Below are positions 25,655-34,194 of a stretch of 64,000 bases of DNA, piece by piece. The DNA is from Streptomyces ochraceiscleroticus (GTDB taxonomy: Bacteria; Actinomycetota; Actinomycetes; Streptomycetales; Streptomycetaceae). Numbering within the stretch: the first letter of the stretch is position 1; the number at the start of each line of letters is the position of its first letter. The DNA lies in contig NZ_JOAX01000004.1 in the NCBI RefSeq assembly GCF_000720485.1, forward strand, positions 186,001 through 250,000. The letters run 5' to 3'. The position numbers were made by a program, and so were the translations under genes. A model generated the notes under the pieces. It was not told the DNA's origin. It worked only from the letters and a program-made list of their open reading frames with translations, and ran no database searches.

Positions 25655-27108
25655 GCGGTCCTACTTTCGATGTGTTCCAGGCTGTGTCCGGCTGTCTTCT
25701 CGCCGAACACGGTGACGACGGCGACGGCGACGGCGAGCAGGCCGACGAGGCCGAGGAACACCTTGCTGAAGCCGACCACGCTGTAGAAATAGCCGATGGC
25801 GATGGGCGAGAGGATGGCGCCGCACCGTCCGACCGCGGAGGCGGCGCCCATTCCGGTGGTGCGGATGGCGGTGGGGTACAGCTCCGAGGTGTAGACGTAG
25901 TAGGCCGCGGCGGAGCCGTTGATGAAGGCGGCGAGGCAGGCGGCGCCGACCAGGAGCAGCACCTCGTTGCCGGTGAGTGCGACCAGGAGGGCGGAGAGGG
26001 TGGCGCCGGTGGCGTAGAGGGCGATGACCCACTTGCGTTCGAGGCGGTCGATGAGGGCTGCGGCGATGTAGTAGCCGGGTACTTGGGCGAGGGCGGTCAC
26101 CAGTCCGTACAGGAAGGACTTGGTGATGGTGAAGCCCTTCGCGGTGACCAGCAGGGTGGGCAGCCAGCTGGCGAAGCCGTAGTTGACGCCGGTGAGGGTG
26201 AACCAGATCAGCCACAGGACGAGTGTCCGGCGGGCCAGTCCGGGCCCGAAGAGCGCTGCCAGCTGGGCGACGGTCGGCCGCTTCGCCGGTTCCGGCGCGC
26301 TCGATGCCTGTGGGCCGGCCGCGGCGGGCTCCCCGCTGTCGTCCTGCGGTGCCTGCTGGGGCCGGGTGGCGCCGGCGTGAGCGCTCTGCGGTGCGGGGGC
26401 GGCACTTTCGAACCGGCGGACCACCTGTTCGGCCTCGGCGAGACGTCCGCGGGAGATGAGGTAGCGCGGTGACTCCGGAAGGCTCTTGCGCCACCACAGG
26501 AGGAGGACCACGGGCAGTGCGGTGATCAGTGCGGCGATCCGCCATCCGGTCTCGGCGTGCGGGCCAACAACGACGGCCGCAACGACACCGGCCAGGATGT
26601 AGCCGAAGGAGAGGAAGCCCACCGTGCGGGCGACGAACCGGCCGCGGTAGCGGGCGGGCAGGAACTCCGAGATGTAGGGCGCGACGAGCACGCTCTCGGC
26701 GCCCACTCCGATGCCTGACAGGGCCCGCCAGATGAAGAGTTGGGTCGGGTTGGTCGCGGTGGCCATCAGCAGGCTGAAGACGGAGAAGATCAGTAGCGCG
26801 AACATCATCAGGCGTCGTCGGCCGAACCGGTCGGCGAGCACCCCGGCCCCGAGGGCGCCGATGAGATAGCCGAAGTAGAGCGAGGACAGCAGCCAGCCTG
26901 CCGGTCCGGCGTCGATGCTCCACAGGGCGATGACCGCGGACAGGGCGTAACCCATCAGCGCGCCGTCGAAGGAGTCAAAGGTGTAGCCGAGGCCGCCCTG
27001 GAACATCAGGCGGCGGTGTGCCGATGAGGGCTCCAGCCGGTCGAGCCGGCGCAGCAGGTCCGCGCCGTTCAGTGCTGGTGCTGCTGTTGACGGTTGGGAA
27101 GGGTTCAC
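25651..27108 (-). CDS. MFS transporter, aromatic-acid/sugar-porter-like
   Basis: 485 aa from GTG 27108, preceded by GGAGGC. Twelve predicted helices; the MFS signature GVLADRFGRRRLMMFALLIF is in the first loop, and YISEFLPARYRGRFVA resembles the sugar/AAHS motif. A disordered Pro/Ala/Gln-rich cytoplasmic loop of about 55 residues (around 255-310) joins the two halves and is longer than usual. The family imports small organic acids or similar with protons. Coupling to the amidohydrolase suggests it brings in that enzyme's substrate. Confidence 0.92.
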   Translation of the reverse strand: MNPSQPSTAAPALNGADLLRRLDRLEPSSAHRRLMFQGGLGYTFDSFDGALMGYALSAVIALWSIDAGPAGWLLSSLYFGYLIGALGAGVLADRFGRRRLMMFALLIFSVFSLLMATATNPTQLFIWRALSGIGVGAESVLVAPYISEFLPARYRGRFVARTVGFLSFGYILAGVVAAVVVGPHAETGWRIAALITALPVVLLLWWRKSLPESPRYLISRGRLAEAEQVVRRFESAAPAPQSAHAGATRPQQAPQDDSGEPAAAGPQASSAPEPAKRPTVAQLAALFGPGLARRTLVLWLIWFTLTGVNYGFASWLPTLLVTAKGFTITKSFLYGLVTALAQVPGYYIAAALIDRLERKWVIALYATGATLSALLVALTGNEVLLLVGAACLAAFINGSAAAYYVYTSELYPTAIRTTGMGAASAVGRCGAILSPIAIGYFYSVVGFSKVFLGLVGLLAVAVAVVTVFGEKTAGHSLEHIESRTA

Positions 27109-27156
27109 TGCGCCTCCACGAACGGGGTCCGGCACTCGATGCGGCGCAACGTTAGA

Positions 27157-27196
27157 TGCATACATCAAGGCTATGCAATAGTTGATGCATGAAGAT
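27157..27196. promoter_or_regulatory. Divergent regulatory site with TGCATACAT and ATGCAT elements
   Basis: TGCATACATCAAGG at 27157 and TTGATGCATGAAG ending at about 27195 are partly inverted copies flanking ATGCAATAG, in the gap between the MFS and monooxygenase-like genes. The second overlaps the ATG at 27189, which has no ribosome site, so that gene may be leaderless. TGCATACAT recurs at 28954. Confidence 0.5.
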
Positions 27197-27491
27197 TTCG
27201 GTACTCACCCTGCGTCCCGTGCCCGGCATGGCCGGCGAACTCCTCGCCTTCTACCGCCACCACGCGATCCTCGAGGCCTCCGGCGCGCTTGATTCACACA
27301 TCCTGACCAGCGAGGATTCACAGACACTGGTCGTTACCGCAGCATGGCCCGACATTGCCGCGTACACCGCGTGGCAGCAGTCACCCCGCCGGGCCGAGCT
27401 GGCGGCGGGCATGGCACGCTTCTTCAGCTCGCCGGACGCGGTGCACAGCCAGTTGTTCGACGTCGCCCATACCGTGTCGGGCCGCCCGTGA
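27189..27491 (+). CDS. Antibiotic biosynthesis monooxygenase-like (ABM fold) protein
   Basis: A 100-aa small alpha/beta barrel protein: ISVLTLRPVPGMAGELLAFY at the N-terminus and LVVTAAWPDIAAYTAWQQSP as the central ABM segment. ABM-fold enzymes include quinone-forming monooxygenases, heme-degrading enzymes and non-catalytic stress proteins. Divergent from the MFS/amidohydrolase pair and 31 bp before the RpiR regulator, so it probably belongs to the same catabolic unit. Confidence 0.8.
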   Translation: MKISVLTLRPVPGMAGELLAFYRHHAILEASGALDSHILTSEDSQTLVVTAAWPDIAAYTAWQQSPRRAELAAGMARFFSSPDAVHSQLFDVAHTVSGRP

Positions 27492-27522
27492 ACGAGCGTG
27501 CCCCGTGGCCGAGGAGTTGCCC

Positions 27523-28362
27523 GTGTCCGTGATCGAGACCTGGCTGCGCAACCAGGAGGGTTATGCGGCCCTGGGCCCGCAGGCGGAGCGGGTGGTCCGG
27601 GTACTGGTTCGCGAGCCGCACTTCGCGAGCTATGCCTCGGCGCGTGAAGTCGCCGAGCGCGCCGGGGCCAACACCTCCACCGTCGTACGCACCTGCCAGC
27701 AGCTCGGCTTCGACGGATGGCCGGCGCTGCGAGAGGGCCTGCGCGATCTGTACCTCGACGGCCTGACCGGGGTCGGCAGTGCGCCGAACACCGCCCAGGA
27801 CGCCGCCGCCCGCATGCTGCAACGAGACGCCGCCAATGTGCAGACACTCATGGCAGCGGAATCCGTCGAGGCGATCCGCCGCGTCGCCGAGGCCGTCCGT
27901 TCCGCGCGCCGCACCCTGGTGGTCGGATCCGGCACCGCCGCAGCCCCCGCCCACATCCTGGGGCACCTGGGAACCATCATGGGCTACGACATCCAGCTCG
28001 CCCTCGGCGCGCCCACCGTGCAGGCTGCGCGGCTGAGCCATCTACAGGCCGGTGACTGTGTCATCGCCATCAACGTGTGGCGCCTCACCCGGGCCCTACG
28101 CGGGCTCACCCGTCTCGCCCGCGAGCAAGGGGCGACGGTGTGTGTACTGACCGACCTGCACTCCTCTCCCCTCGCGGAAGACGCCGACCACCTGGTCGTG
28201 ACTCCGATCGAGGGTCTGCACTCCACCCCGTCGCTGACCGCCATGGTCTCGGCCGTCCAGGCCATCGTGGCGGAACTGGGCGCCTCCCCTGACCGTCTGC
28301 GGTCGGTGGGGCGCGTGGAACACGCCTGGAACGAGCTGGACCTGATGGACGACCAGCCCTGA
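27523..28362 (+). CDS. MurR/RpiR-family regulator with SIS domain
   Basis: 279 aa from GTG 27523, chosen for its GAGGAG site. N-terminal HTH_6 (QAERVVRVLVREPHFASYAS, REVAERAGANTSTVVRTCQQ) and a C-terminal SIS sugar-phosphate-binding domain (RTLVVGSGTAAAPAHILGHL, GDCVIAINVWRLTRALRGL). RpiR proteins respond to phosphorylated sugars or similar ligands. It sits between two amidohydrolase loci and is the likely regulator of the MFS/amidohydrolase operon through the TGCATACAT sites. Confidence 0.9.
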   Translation: MSVIETWLRNQEGYAALGPQAERVVRVLVREPHFASYASAREVAERAGANTSTVVRTCQQLGFDGWPALREGLRDLYLDGLTGVGSAPNTAQDAAARMLQRDAANVQTLMAAESVEAIRRVAEAVRSARRTLVVGSGTAAAPAHILGHLGTIMGYDIQLALGAPTVQAARLSHLQAGDCVIAINVWRLTRALRGLTRLAREQGATVCVLTDLHSSPLAEDADHLVVTPIEGLHSTPSLTAMVSAVQAIVAELGASPDRLRSVGRVEHAWNELDLMDDQP

Positions 28363-28386
28363 CCGGCCGCACACCACAGCCGGTCA
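28360..28386. terminator. Stem-loop between converging genes
   Basis: TGACCGGC at 28360-28367 pairs with GCCGGTCA at 28379-28386 (8 bp, 11-nt loop) right at the RpiR stop codon. It can serve both the RpiR gene and the leftward amidohydrolase fragment. Confidence 0.55.
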
Positions 28387-28426
28387 AGAGCGGTCGCCGG
28401 GGGAAGATCCGCGGTACTGCCCGGCC

Positions 28427-28800
28427 CTAGTCGGCGCTGGGCAATACGCGTCCGGCCTGGACGATCTGACGCAGGTGCTTCTCCGGCTCGGCCAGCACGA
28501 CGATGTCGGCCAGGGGGCCGTTGCCGAGCACCAGCAGGTCCGCGTGGGCACCCTGGGCCGTGGTACCCAGACGCCCTTCCTGGCGCAGGAGCCGAGCGGC
28601 CGTGGACGTCGCCGCGCGCACGATGTCGGCCGGCTTCTGCACCTGGGCACGCAGTCGGAACTCGTGGCTCTGGTGCCGTTCCATGTCGTCGAGCAGGTCC
28701 GAACCGAAGACCATCTGCACACCGGCCCGTCCCGCGCGCTCCATGGCGGACAGGCTGCCCTCAAGCACCTCTCCCGCCTTGGTCCAGCTGTACTCGGACA
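28427..28800 (-). pseudogene. C-terminal fragment of a second amidohydrolase
   Basis: Translation SEYSWTKAGEVLEGSLSAME then VQMVFGSDLLDDMERHQSHE and KPADIVRAATSTAARLLRQE matches the last 115 or so residues of the enzyme at 24434-25654 (VYGSDLLGPMQTAQLEEFTL, PAADIVRAATSTAARLLNLE). The metal-binding N-terminal two-thirds are absent. Upstream, a short unrelated reading (ARDLPISQPRSAEVKIRGI) starts at about 28890 with no family recognised. This is a remnant of a paralogous gene. Confidence 0.85.
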
Positions 28801-28953
28801 GACCGTGATCCGTGCCTTCGCTGGTCCGCGATGCCGCGAATCTTCACTTCCGCGCTGCGCGGCTGAGAGATCGGCAGGTCACGTGCCACAGGCCCGCACC
28901 TTTCATACCCTTTAGTAGATAAATACCGCATTTCTGCCGCGTCAGGACGATGG

Positions 28954-28962
28954 TGCATACAT
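28954..28962. promoter_or_regulatory. TGCATACAT motif upstream of the DUF1345 gene
   Basis: The nonamer TGCATACAT, also present at 27157, lies 14 bp before the GTG start of the membrane protein at 28976. A shared regulator such as the RpiR protein is possible. Two occurrences alone are weak evidence. Confidence 0.35.
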
Positions 28963-28975
28963 TCAGAGGAGCTCC

Positions 28976-29517
28976 GTGGTGCATTCCTGGCTCTCCGAAC
29001 GCCGGCGGGCCGCGGTGAGCACGCTCATGGCGGCCTGCACCGCGGCGGTTCTCGTCCTCGTCCGCGTACGCGACAACACTTCGGCTCTCCTCTCGGGGGC
29101 TGACGTGGGCGTGCTGGCGCTGTCCGCCGACCTGTTCACCTATCTCGCCGTCACATTGACCGCATTCTCGACCGCCTCACCCGCAAGGATTCGCGGATGG
29201 GCGCACGAGGCGCACGGCACACTGATCCAGCGGTACGTCCTCGGCACCGCACCCGGGCCCGGTGTTTACCTCTTCATCGCGGCGGCCGCGCTCGTGGTGG
29301 CCAGCACGAGCAGGCGCTGGACTTTCCCGGCGGGGAGAGGGCGACCTGGGCCGACTACGTGTACTTCGCGCTCTCCGTCATGACGACATTCGGAGCAACG
29401 GACGTAACGGTGGCCTCAACAGAGAGGCGACGAACTGTGGCAGCCAACGCGGTCATCGCCTTCGTCTTCAGCACTGTGACGGCGGCCAGCCTGGTGGCCG
29501 CCCTGGACAGCGACTGA
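28976..29517 (+). pseudogene. DUF1345 membrane protein, frameshifted
   Basis: From GTG 28976 (AGAGGAG site) the first frame gives [36 protein letters not shown] and [16 protein letters not shown], hydrophobic helices of a DUF1345 protein. Near 29305 the frame shifts. The family end, [19 protein letters not shown] followed by [20 protein letters not shown], is in the third frame and stops at 29517. One missing base between GCCAGCAC and GAGCAG accounts for this. Restored length would be about 180 aa, within the family range. Confidence 0.8.
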
Positions 29518-29582
29518 CCCCGGTCCCGGCCGCCGAGACCTACTCCCCTGGTGCTGTTTCCGCTACAGGCTGGGCGAGGGCG

Positions 29583-29604
29583 CTCCCCCAGAGCTCTCGG
29601 GGAG
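29583..29604. terminator. Palindromic terminator between converging genes
   Basis: CTCCCC at 29583-29588 pairs with GGGGAG at 29599-29604 around an internal GAGCTC palindrome. It lies between the DUF1345 gene (plus) and the LysR gene (minus). Confidence 0.55.
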
Positions 29605-29619
29605 TCTCTGGGGAGAGGT

Positions 29620-30537
29620 TCAAGCAGGCGTCAAGCGATCGATCAGTTCCAGTAGCCGCAGTACGGCCGCGTCCGCTTCCGGTCGATGTACGCCGACCAC
29701 GGTGGTCTCCAGGAAGCGTGAGGCCCCTCGCAGTGCGGCAAAGGCAACTCCGGGGATGGGGAAGTCGCGCAGGCCTTCAGGGAGGAGGCTGACGCACAGC
29801 CCGGACGCGACATAGCTGAACAGGCCGGTGAGATCGTCGGCCACCGCGCGGCCGCGGGGCGTGAACCCGGCGTCGCGGCAGGCGAGTTGGACCTGCTGAG
29901 CGAGAGCCGGAAGGGCCGCGGCGTCGGGAAGGACGAAGTCCTCGTCCCGTAGATCGTCCAAGCCGATCTCGTCGGCTCCGGCCAGCGGATGATCGTGCGG
30001 CAGGGCCGCGGCGAGGCGCTCGACGGCGAAGTCGTGGGTGACGAGCTCGGCCGACAGGGGCGACGGGTCACGGAGGAACCCCAGGTCCAGCATGCCTGAG
30101 CGCACCATCTCGGCGACGGCGGCCGACGAATCCTGGTGCAGGTGCACTCGCAGCCCCGGCAGTTCCTCAGCCGCCGACCGCAGGAGTCCGGGCAGGTAGT
30201 GATGACTGAGGATGCTCACGTATCCCACCCGGACGTCTCCGTCCAGGCCGCTGGCTACCCGCCGGACCCGTTCGATGGCCGCGGACTGGGTGTCGAGGAG
30301 CCGCTGGGCGTCCACGGCGAACACCTCACCCGCCGCGGTCAGGGAGACCCCTCCCGGACCCCGCTCGAACAGTCGCACCCCGAGCCCCCGCTCCAGGCGC
30401 TGAATCGACTGGCTGAGCGGCGGCTGGCTCATGAAGAGACGCTCTGCGGCGCGACCGAAGTGCTTCTCGTCGGCCACCACCAAGAACTGCTCCAGCAGGC
30501 GTTTCGTCAGATGAATATCCTCAACCATATGGATCAT
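29620..30537 (-). CDS. LysR-family transcriptional regulator
   Basis: A 305-aa protein. The N-terminal winged HTH is classic (LLEQFLVVADEKHFGRAAER, LFMSQPPLSQSIQRLERGLG, VRLFERGPGGVSLTAAGEVF), followed by a periplasmic-binding-like effector domain (DVRVGYVSILSHHYLPGLLR onward). No ribosome site precedes ATG 30537 or ATG 30528, and the upstream sequence is unusually AT-rich (ATATATGATG), so the transcript may be leaderless. It is divergent from the acetoacetate decarboxylase operon at 30712, the standard layout for a LysR regulator and its target. Confidence 0.93.
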   Translation of the reverse strand: MIHMVEDIHLTKRLLEQFLVVADEKHFGRAAERLFMSQPPLSQSIQRLERGLGVRLFERGPGGVSLTAAGEVFAVDAQRLLDTQSAAIERVRRVASGLDGDVRVGYVSILSHHYLPGLLRSAAEELPGLRVHLHQDSSAAVAEMVRSGMLDLGFLRDPSPLSAELVTHDFAVERLAAALPHDHPLAGADEIGLDDLRDEDFVLPDAAALPALAQQVQLACRDAGFTPRGRAVADDLTGLFSYVASGLCVSLLPEGLRDFPIPGVAFAALRGASRFLETTVVGVHRPEADAAVLRLLELIDRLTPA

Positions 30538-30711
30538 GACTACATCATATATTGGACAGACAGGTATCGAGAGGCGTCCACTGGGTCGTGGGCGCTCCGC
30601 AGATGAACGTGGCGCCCGTCCCCCCCAAGAATTTGATGTGGGAGAGGTCCGCGCGACCCCTGCGGCGCAGAGCTACCGGCCCGCGGTCCGCCCCTCTCCC
30701 TGGAGGCCTTG

Positions 30712-31449
30712 ATGGACAAGCAAGATGTCGCGCGGCTCTTCACCACCCCGGTCGACGCGCCCGCCTACGCGCCCACCCGGTACCGCTTCACGAACCGCGA
30801 GTACTTCAACATCTACTACCGCACCGACCCCGAGACGCTGCGCCGACTCGTCCCGGAGCCGCTGACCGTCACCGAGCCACTGGTCCGCTTCGAGATCATG
30901 CGGATGCCCGATGTCACCGGTTTGGGCGACTACACCGAGGCCGGCCAGCTCATCGCCGTCGAGCACCAGGGCGAGGCGGGCGAGTTCAACCTCGCGATGT
31001 ACGTCGACAGCGTTCCGGCGATCTCCAGTGGGCGCGAATACAGCGCGTACCCGAAGAAGGGCGGTTCTCCCAGCCTTTACGTCGACTCGGACACCGTGGT
31101 CGGCACGCTCGACTACGGAACCCTGCGCGTGGCCACCGCCACCATGGGTTACAAGCACCACGCCGTGGACCTGGACGAGGCCCGCGCGGAGATCTGCTCC
31201 CGCAATTTCATGATCAAGAACATCCCCCACTACGACGGCACCCCCCGCATCTGTGAGCTGGTCCGCACCCAGGTCACCGACGTCACCGTCAAGAGCGCCT
31301 TCACCGGCCCCGCCCGTCTGGAGCTCTTCGCCCACGCGATGGCACCGCTCGCGGACCTGCCCGTGCTCGAGGTCGTCGGCGCCAGCCACATCGTCACCGA
31401 CCTGACCCTCAACCCCGTCGAGCCCGTCTACGACTACCTCGCCGGCTGA
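30712..31449 (+). CDS. Acetoacetate decarboxylase (copy 2)
   Basis: A 245-aa protein of classical ADC length. YFNIYYRTDPETLRRLVPEP, then FNLAMYVDSVPAISSGREYS and YPKKGGSPSL place the Schiff-base lysine in the KK pair as in clostridial ADC. The established reaction converts acetoacetate to acetone and CO2; actinobacterial homologues may use other beta-keto acids. GGAGG precedes ATG 30712. First gene of an apparent three-gene operon with a hydroxyacyl-CoA dehydrogenase and a CoA-transferase, under the divergent LysR regulator. Confidence 0.9.
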   Translation: MDKQDVARLFTTPVDAPAYAPTRYRFTNREYFNIYYRTDPETLRRLVPEPLTVTEPLVRFEIMRMPDVTGLGDYTEAGQLIAVEHQGEAGEFNLAMYVDSVPAISSGREYSAYPKKGGSPSLYVDSDTVVGTLDYGTLRVATATMGYKHHAVDLDEARAEICSRNFMIKNIPHYDGTPRICELVRTQVTDVTVKSAFTGPARLELFAHAMAPLADLPVLEVVGASHIVTDLTLNPVEPVYDYLAG

Positions 31450-31485
31450 CAGCATGCGCGCCCTCTTCGAGAAAGCCTCGAAATC

Positions 31486-32478
31486 ATGAACACCACATCC
31501 ACGCCCGCCCAGGCCACCGCTCTGGACTCCTACCGGCGTGCCGCGATCATCGGCGGCGGCGTGATCGGCATCTCCTGGGCCGGTCTCTTCCTCGCCCGCG
31601 GCATCGACGTCGTCATCAACGACCCCCGCGCCGACATCGAAGACCTCGTCCTGGCCGGCCTGGACGAGATCACCCCGGCCCTGGCCGAACTCGGGTTGCC
31701 CACCGAGAACCTCACGGAGCGGCTCACCTTCGAAGCCGACCTGGCCACCGCCGTCGCCGACGTCAACATCGTCCAGGAGAACGGCCCCGAGCGCCTCGAA
31801 CTCAAGCAGCAGATCTGGCAGACCATCGAGCGGGCCGCTCCGGCCCATGCCCTGCTGGCCAGCTCCACCTCCAGCATCCCGGCCACCGCCATCGCCAAGG
31901 CGATGCAGCAGCCCGAACGCCTCATCGTGGGCCATCCCTTCAACCCGCCGCACCTTGTGCCGCTGGTGGAGATCGTGCCCGGAAAGAAGACCTCGGCGGC
32001 CACCGTCGAGCAGGCCAAGGCCTTCTACACCGCGCTCGGCAAGAAGCCGCAGGTCCTGCGCAAGGAGGTGCCCGGCTTCGTCGCCAACCGCCTGCAGTCC
32101 GCCCTGTTCCGCGAGTGTGTCCACCTCGTCGCCCAGGGCGTGGTGACGGAGCAGGAGCTCGACGAGATCGTCACCGCATCCATCGGCATGCGCTGGGCCG
32201 TGGGAGGCCCCTTCCGTACCTTCCATCTCGGCGGCGGCCCCGGCGGCCTGCCCCACTTCATCGAACACCTCGGCCGCGCCATGGAAGCCAATATGTGGCC
32301 GGCCCTGGGCAACCCCACCTTCGACGACACCACCGTCGCCACCCTCATCGACCAGGCACGCGAAGCCTTCGGCGACGGCACCGTCGAGGAACTCGCCGCC
32401 GACCGTGACCGCGCGCAGATCGCCCTCATGCGCGCCCTGGGCGAAACCCCGGACTCCGGCTCCGCCGGCCGCGCCTGA
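31486..32478 (+). CDS. 3-hydroxyacyl-CoA dehydrogenase family protein
   Basis: 330 aa. Rossmann motif AAIIGGGVIGISWAGLFLAR at residues of about 19-38; then IVQENGPERLELKQQIWQTI, ASSTSSIPATAIA, the catalytic His in VGHPFNPPHLVPLVEIVPG, and the helical C-terminal domain VPGFVANRLQSALFRECVHL. It is close to L-carnitine/3-hydroxybutyrate-type dehydrogenases that turn 3-hydroxyacids or their CoA esters into 3-keto products. That suits it as supplier for the decarboxylase encoded just upstream. Confidence 0.92.
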   Translation: MNTTSTPAQATALDSYRRAAIIGGGVIGISWAGLFLARGIDVVINDPRADIEDLVLAGLDEITPALAELGLPTENLTERLTFEADLATAVADVNIVQENGPERLELKQQIWQTIERAAPAHALLASSTSSIPATAIAKAMQQPERLIVGHPFNPPHLVPLVEIVPGKKTSAATVEQAKAFYTALGKKPQVLRKEVPGFVANRLQSALFRECVHLVAQGVVTEQELDEIVTASIGMRWAVGGPFRTFHLGGGPGGLPHFIEHLGRAMEANMWPALGNPTFDDTTVATLIDQAREAFGDGTVEELAADRDRAQIALMRALGETPDSGSAGRA

Positions 32479-32514
32479 TCCCCCTCCGAAGCACACGCGA
32501 GAAACGAAGAGACC

Positions 32515-34002
32515 ATGTCCCTCACCGAGAAGATCACCAAGGCAATCGCCAACCCGGCCACCGACGACGCGTTCGACGTCCACGCCGAAACGGCCGAGGT
32601 TCTCGCAGGCATCGGGCTGAAGCCGGAGGACACCGGCGGCTCGATCACCTTCGAGGGTGCCGACCCGGTGGTACCCAGCACGCTGCGTCTGGGCGCGGCC
32701 TCCGGCATCGCGATGGTCGCCAAGTCCGCCGCCATCGCCGCCCTGTGGAAAGACCGCACGGGCCGCTGCCAGGACATCCACATGGACCTGCGCAAGGGCC
32801 CCCACCGTCTGTGCCCCTTCTACGAGCAGAAGTGGGAGCTTCTCAACGGCTACACCGGCGGCACCCCGTCCATCATCAACATGGCCCTCGCCAACAACTT
32901 CTACCGCACCGCCGACGGCCGTTGGATGATGCCCTTCAACATCTACCCCAACATCAAGGTCGCCGCCCAGAAGCTGCTCGGTGTGGGTGACGTCCCCGAG
33001 CACGTCGCGGCCGCGATCTCGAAGTGGAACGCCCGGGAGCTGGAGCAGGCCGGTGCGGAGGCCGGGTGCGTCATGCCGATGGTACGTACGCCCAGCGAGA
33101 TCCTGACGGAGCGTCAGTACACCGACGTCCTCGCCGACCTGCCGCTGGTGGAGATCACCCGCGTCGGTGACAGCGCCCCCGAGCCGCTGCCCGCCGGTGC
33201 CACCGCCCCACTGGACGGCGTACGCGCGCTGGGCATGGGCCACATCATCGCCGGCGCCGGCGCAGGGCGCGCCATGGCCCTGCACGGCGCCGACGTCCTC
33301 AACCTCTGGCGGCCGTACGAGCTCGAGCACGACGTCACCTACCTGACGACCAGTGTCGGCGTGCGCTCCGCCACGGTGAACCCGTACACGCAGGAGGGCC
33401 TGGCCCGCATCCACGAGCTCCAGTCCGGCGCCGACGTCTTCTTCGCCAACCGCCGTCCCGGGTTCCTGCACTCCATCGACCTGTCCGAGGAGGAGTCCAT
33501 CGCCCGGCGCCCGGGGCTGATCTACGCCACGGTGTCCCTGAACGGGCAGACCGGTCCGTGGAAGGACTATCTCGGCTTCGACCAGACCGCGGGCGCGCTC
33601 ACCGGTCTGCTGCACCTGGAAGGCGACGGCGACGAGCCCGCCCTGCCGCCCATCACCGTCGTCAACGACTACCTCGTCTCCTGGTTCCTGACCGCCGGCA
33701 TCGCCGAAGCGCTGCGCCGCCGCGCCGTCGACGGCGGCAGCTACCGCGTGCACGTCTCCCTGTCCCGGGTCGCACTGTGGATCCTGTCCATGGGCATCTT
33801 CGACCAGGGATACGCGAAGGAGATCGCGGGCACCGGCGATCTCCACGCCTACCCCGACCCGGAAGTCTTCACCGCCGAGACCCCGCTGGGTCACTACCAG
33901 GGAATCACCGACCAGGTGAAGATGTCCGACACCCCCGGCGCCTACCGGCAGATTCTCGTTCCGCGCGGCTCCGGCCGTCCGGAATGGCTGCCCGCCGCCT
34001 GA
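32515..34002 (+). CDS. CaiB/BaiF family III CoA-transferase
   Basis: A 495-aa class III CoA-transferase. LDGVRALGMGHIIAGAGAGR opens the main Rossmann-like domain, with ADVLNLWRPYELEHD, GADVFFANRRPGF and GLIYATVSLNGQTGPWKDYL typical. The first 220 residues form a second, degenerate half (CQDIHMDLRKGPHRLCPFYE). Family members move CoA between carboxylic acids without a covalent acyl-enzyme ping-pong. With the two upstream genes, a CoA-activated 3-hydroxy acid could be oxidised and decarboxylated. The natural acid is unknown. Confidence 0.9.
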   Translation: MSLTEKITKAIANPATDDAFDVHAETAEVLAGIGLKPEDTGGSITFEGADPVVPSTLRLGAASGIAMVAKSAAIAALWKDRTGRCQDIHMDLRKGPHRLCPFYEQKWELLNGYTGGTPSIINMALANNFYRTADGRWMMPFNIYPNIKVAAQKLLGVGDVPEHVAAAISKWNARELEQAGAEAGCVMPMVRTPSEILTERQYTDVLADLPLVEITRVGDSAPEPLPAGATAPLDGVRALGMGHIIAGAGAGRAMALHGADVLNLWRPYELEHDVTYLTTSVGVRSATVNPYTQEGLARIHELQSGADVFFANRRPGFLHSIDLSEEESIARRPGLIYATVSLNGQTGPWKDYLGFDQTAGALTGLLHLEGDGDEPALPPITVVNDYLVSWFLTAGIAEALRRRAVDGGSYRVHVSLSRVALWILSMGIFDQGYAKEIAGTGDLHAYPDPEVFTAETPLGHYQGITDQVKMSDTPGAYRQILVPRGSGRPEWLPAA

Positions 34003-34019
34003 TCCGCCTGGCGGCTCCC

Positions 34020-34043
34020 GGCCCCTCCGGACCGTGAGGGGCC
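34020..34043 (+). terminator. Stem-loop after the CoA-transferase operon
   Basis: GGCCCCTC at 34020-34027 pairs perfectly with GAGGGGCC at 34036-34043, with an 8-nt loop, 17 bp after the stop codon. Confidence 0.65.
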
Positions 34044-34194
34044 GTTCGGGCCGGCTGTCGCACGGGACCCCACCGTGCCCGGCCTCGGCAACAGTGCCGG
34101 GCCGGTGGTGCTTGCTCTCCCCTCAACCGAGCACCCTCTGCATGCCGCCCCTCCGCCACTGCACGCTCACTCACCCTCAAGGAGCCGGCCAGTC

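Noticed and set aside
27355..27522. Upstream extension of the RpiR gene to 27355
   Set aside because: It would overlap the ABM-like gene in another frame, and its translation is low-complexity; GTG 27523 has a good ribosome site.
30673..33894. Very long (1073-codon) minus-strand open frame opposite the decarboxylase/dehydrogenase/CoA-transferase genes
   Set aside because: Antisense shadow of three well-supported plus-strand genes; translation is Gly/Val/Asp/His-rich with no domain, as expected in high-GC antisense frames.
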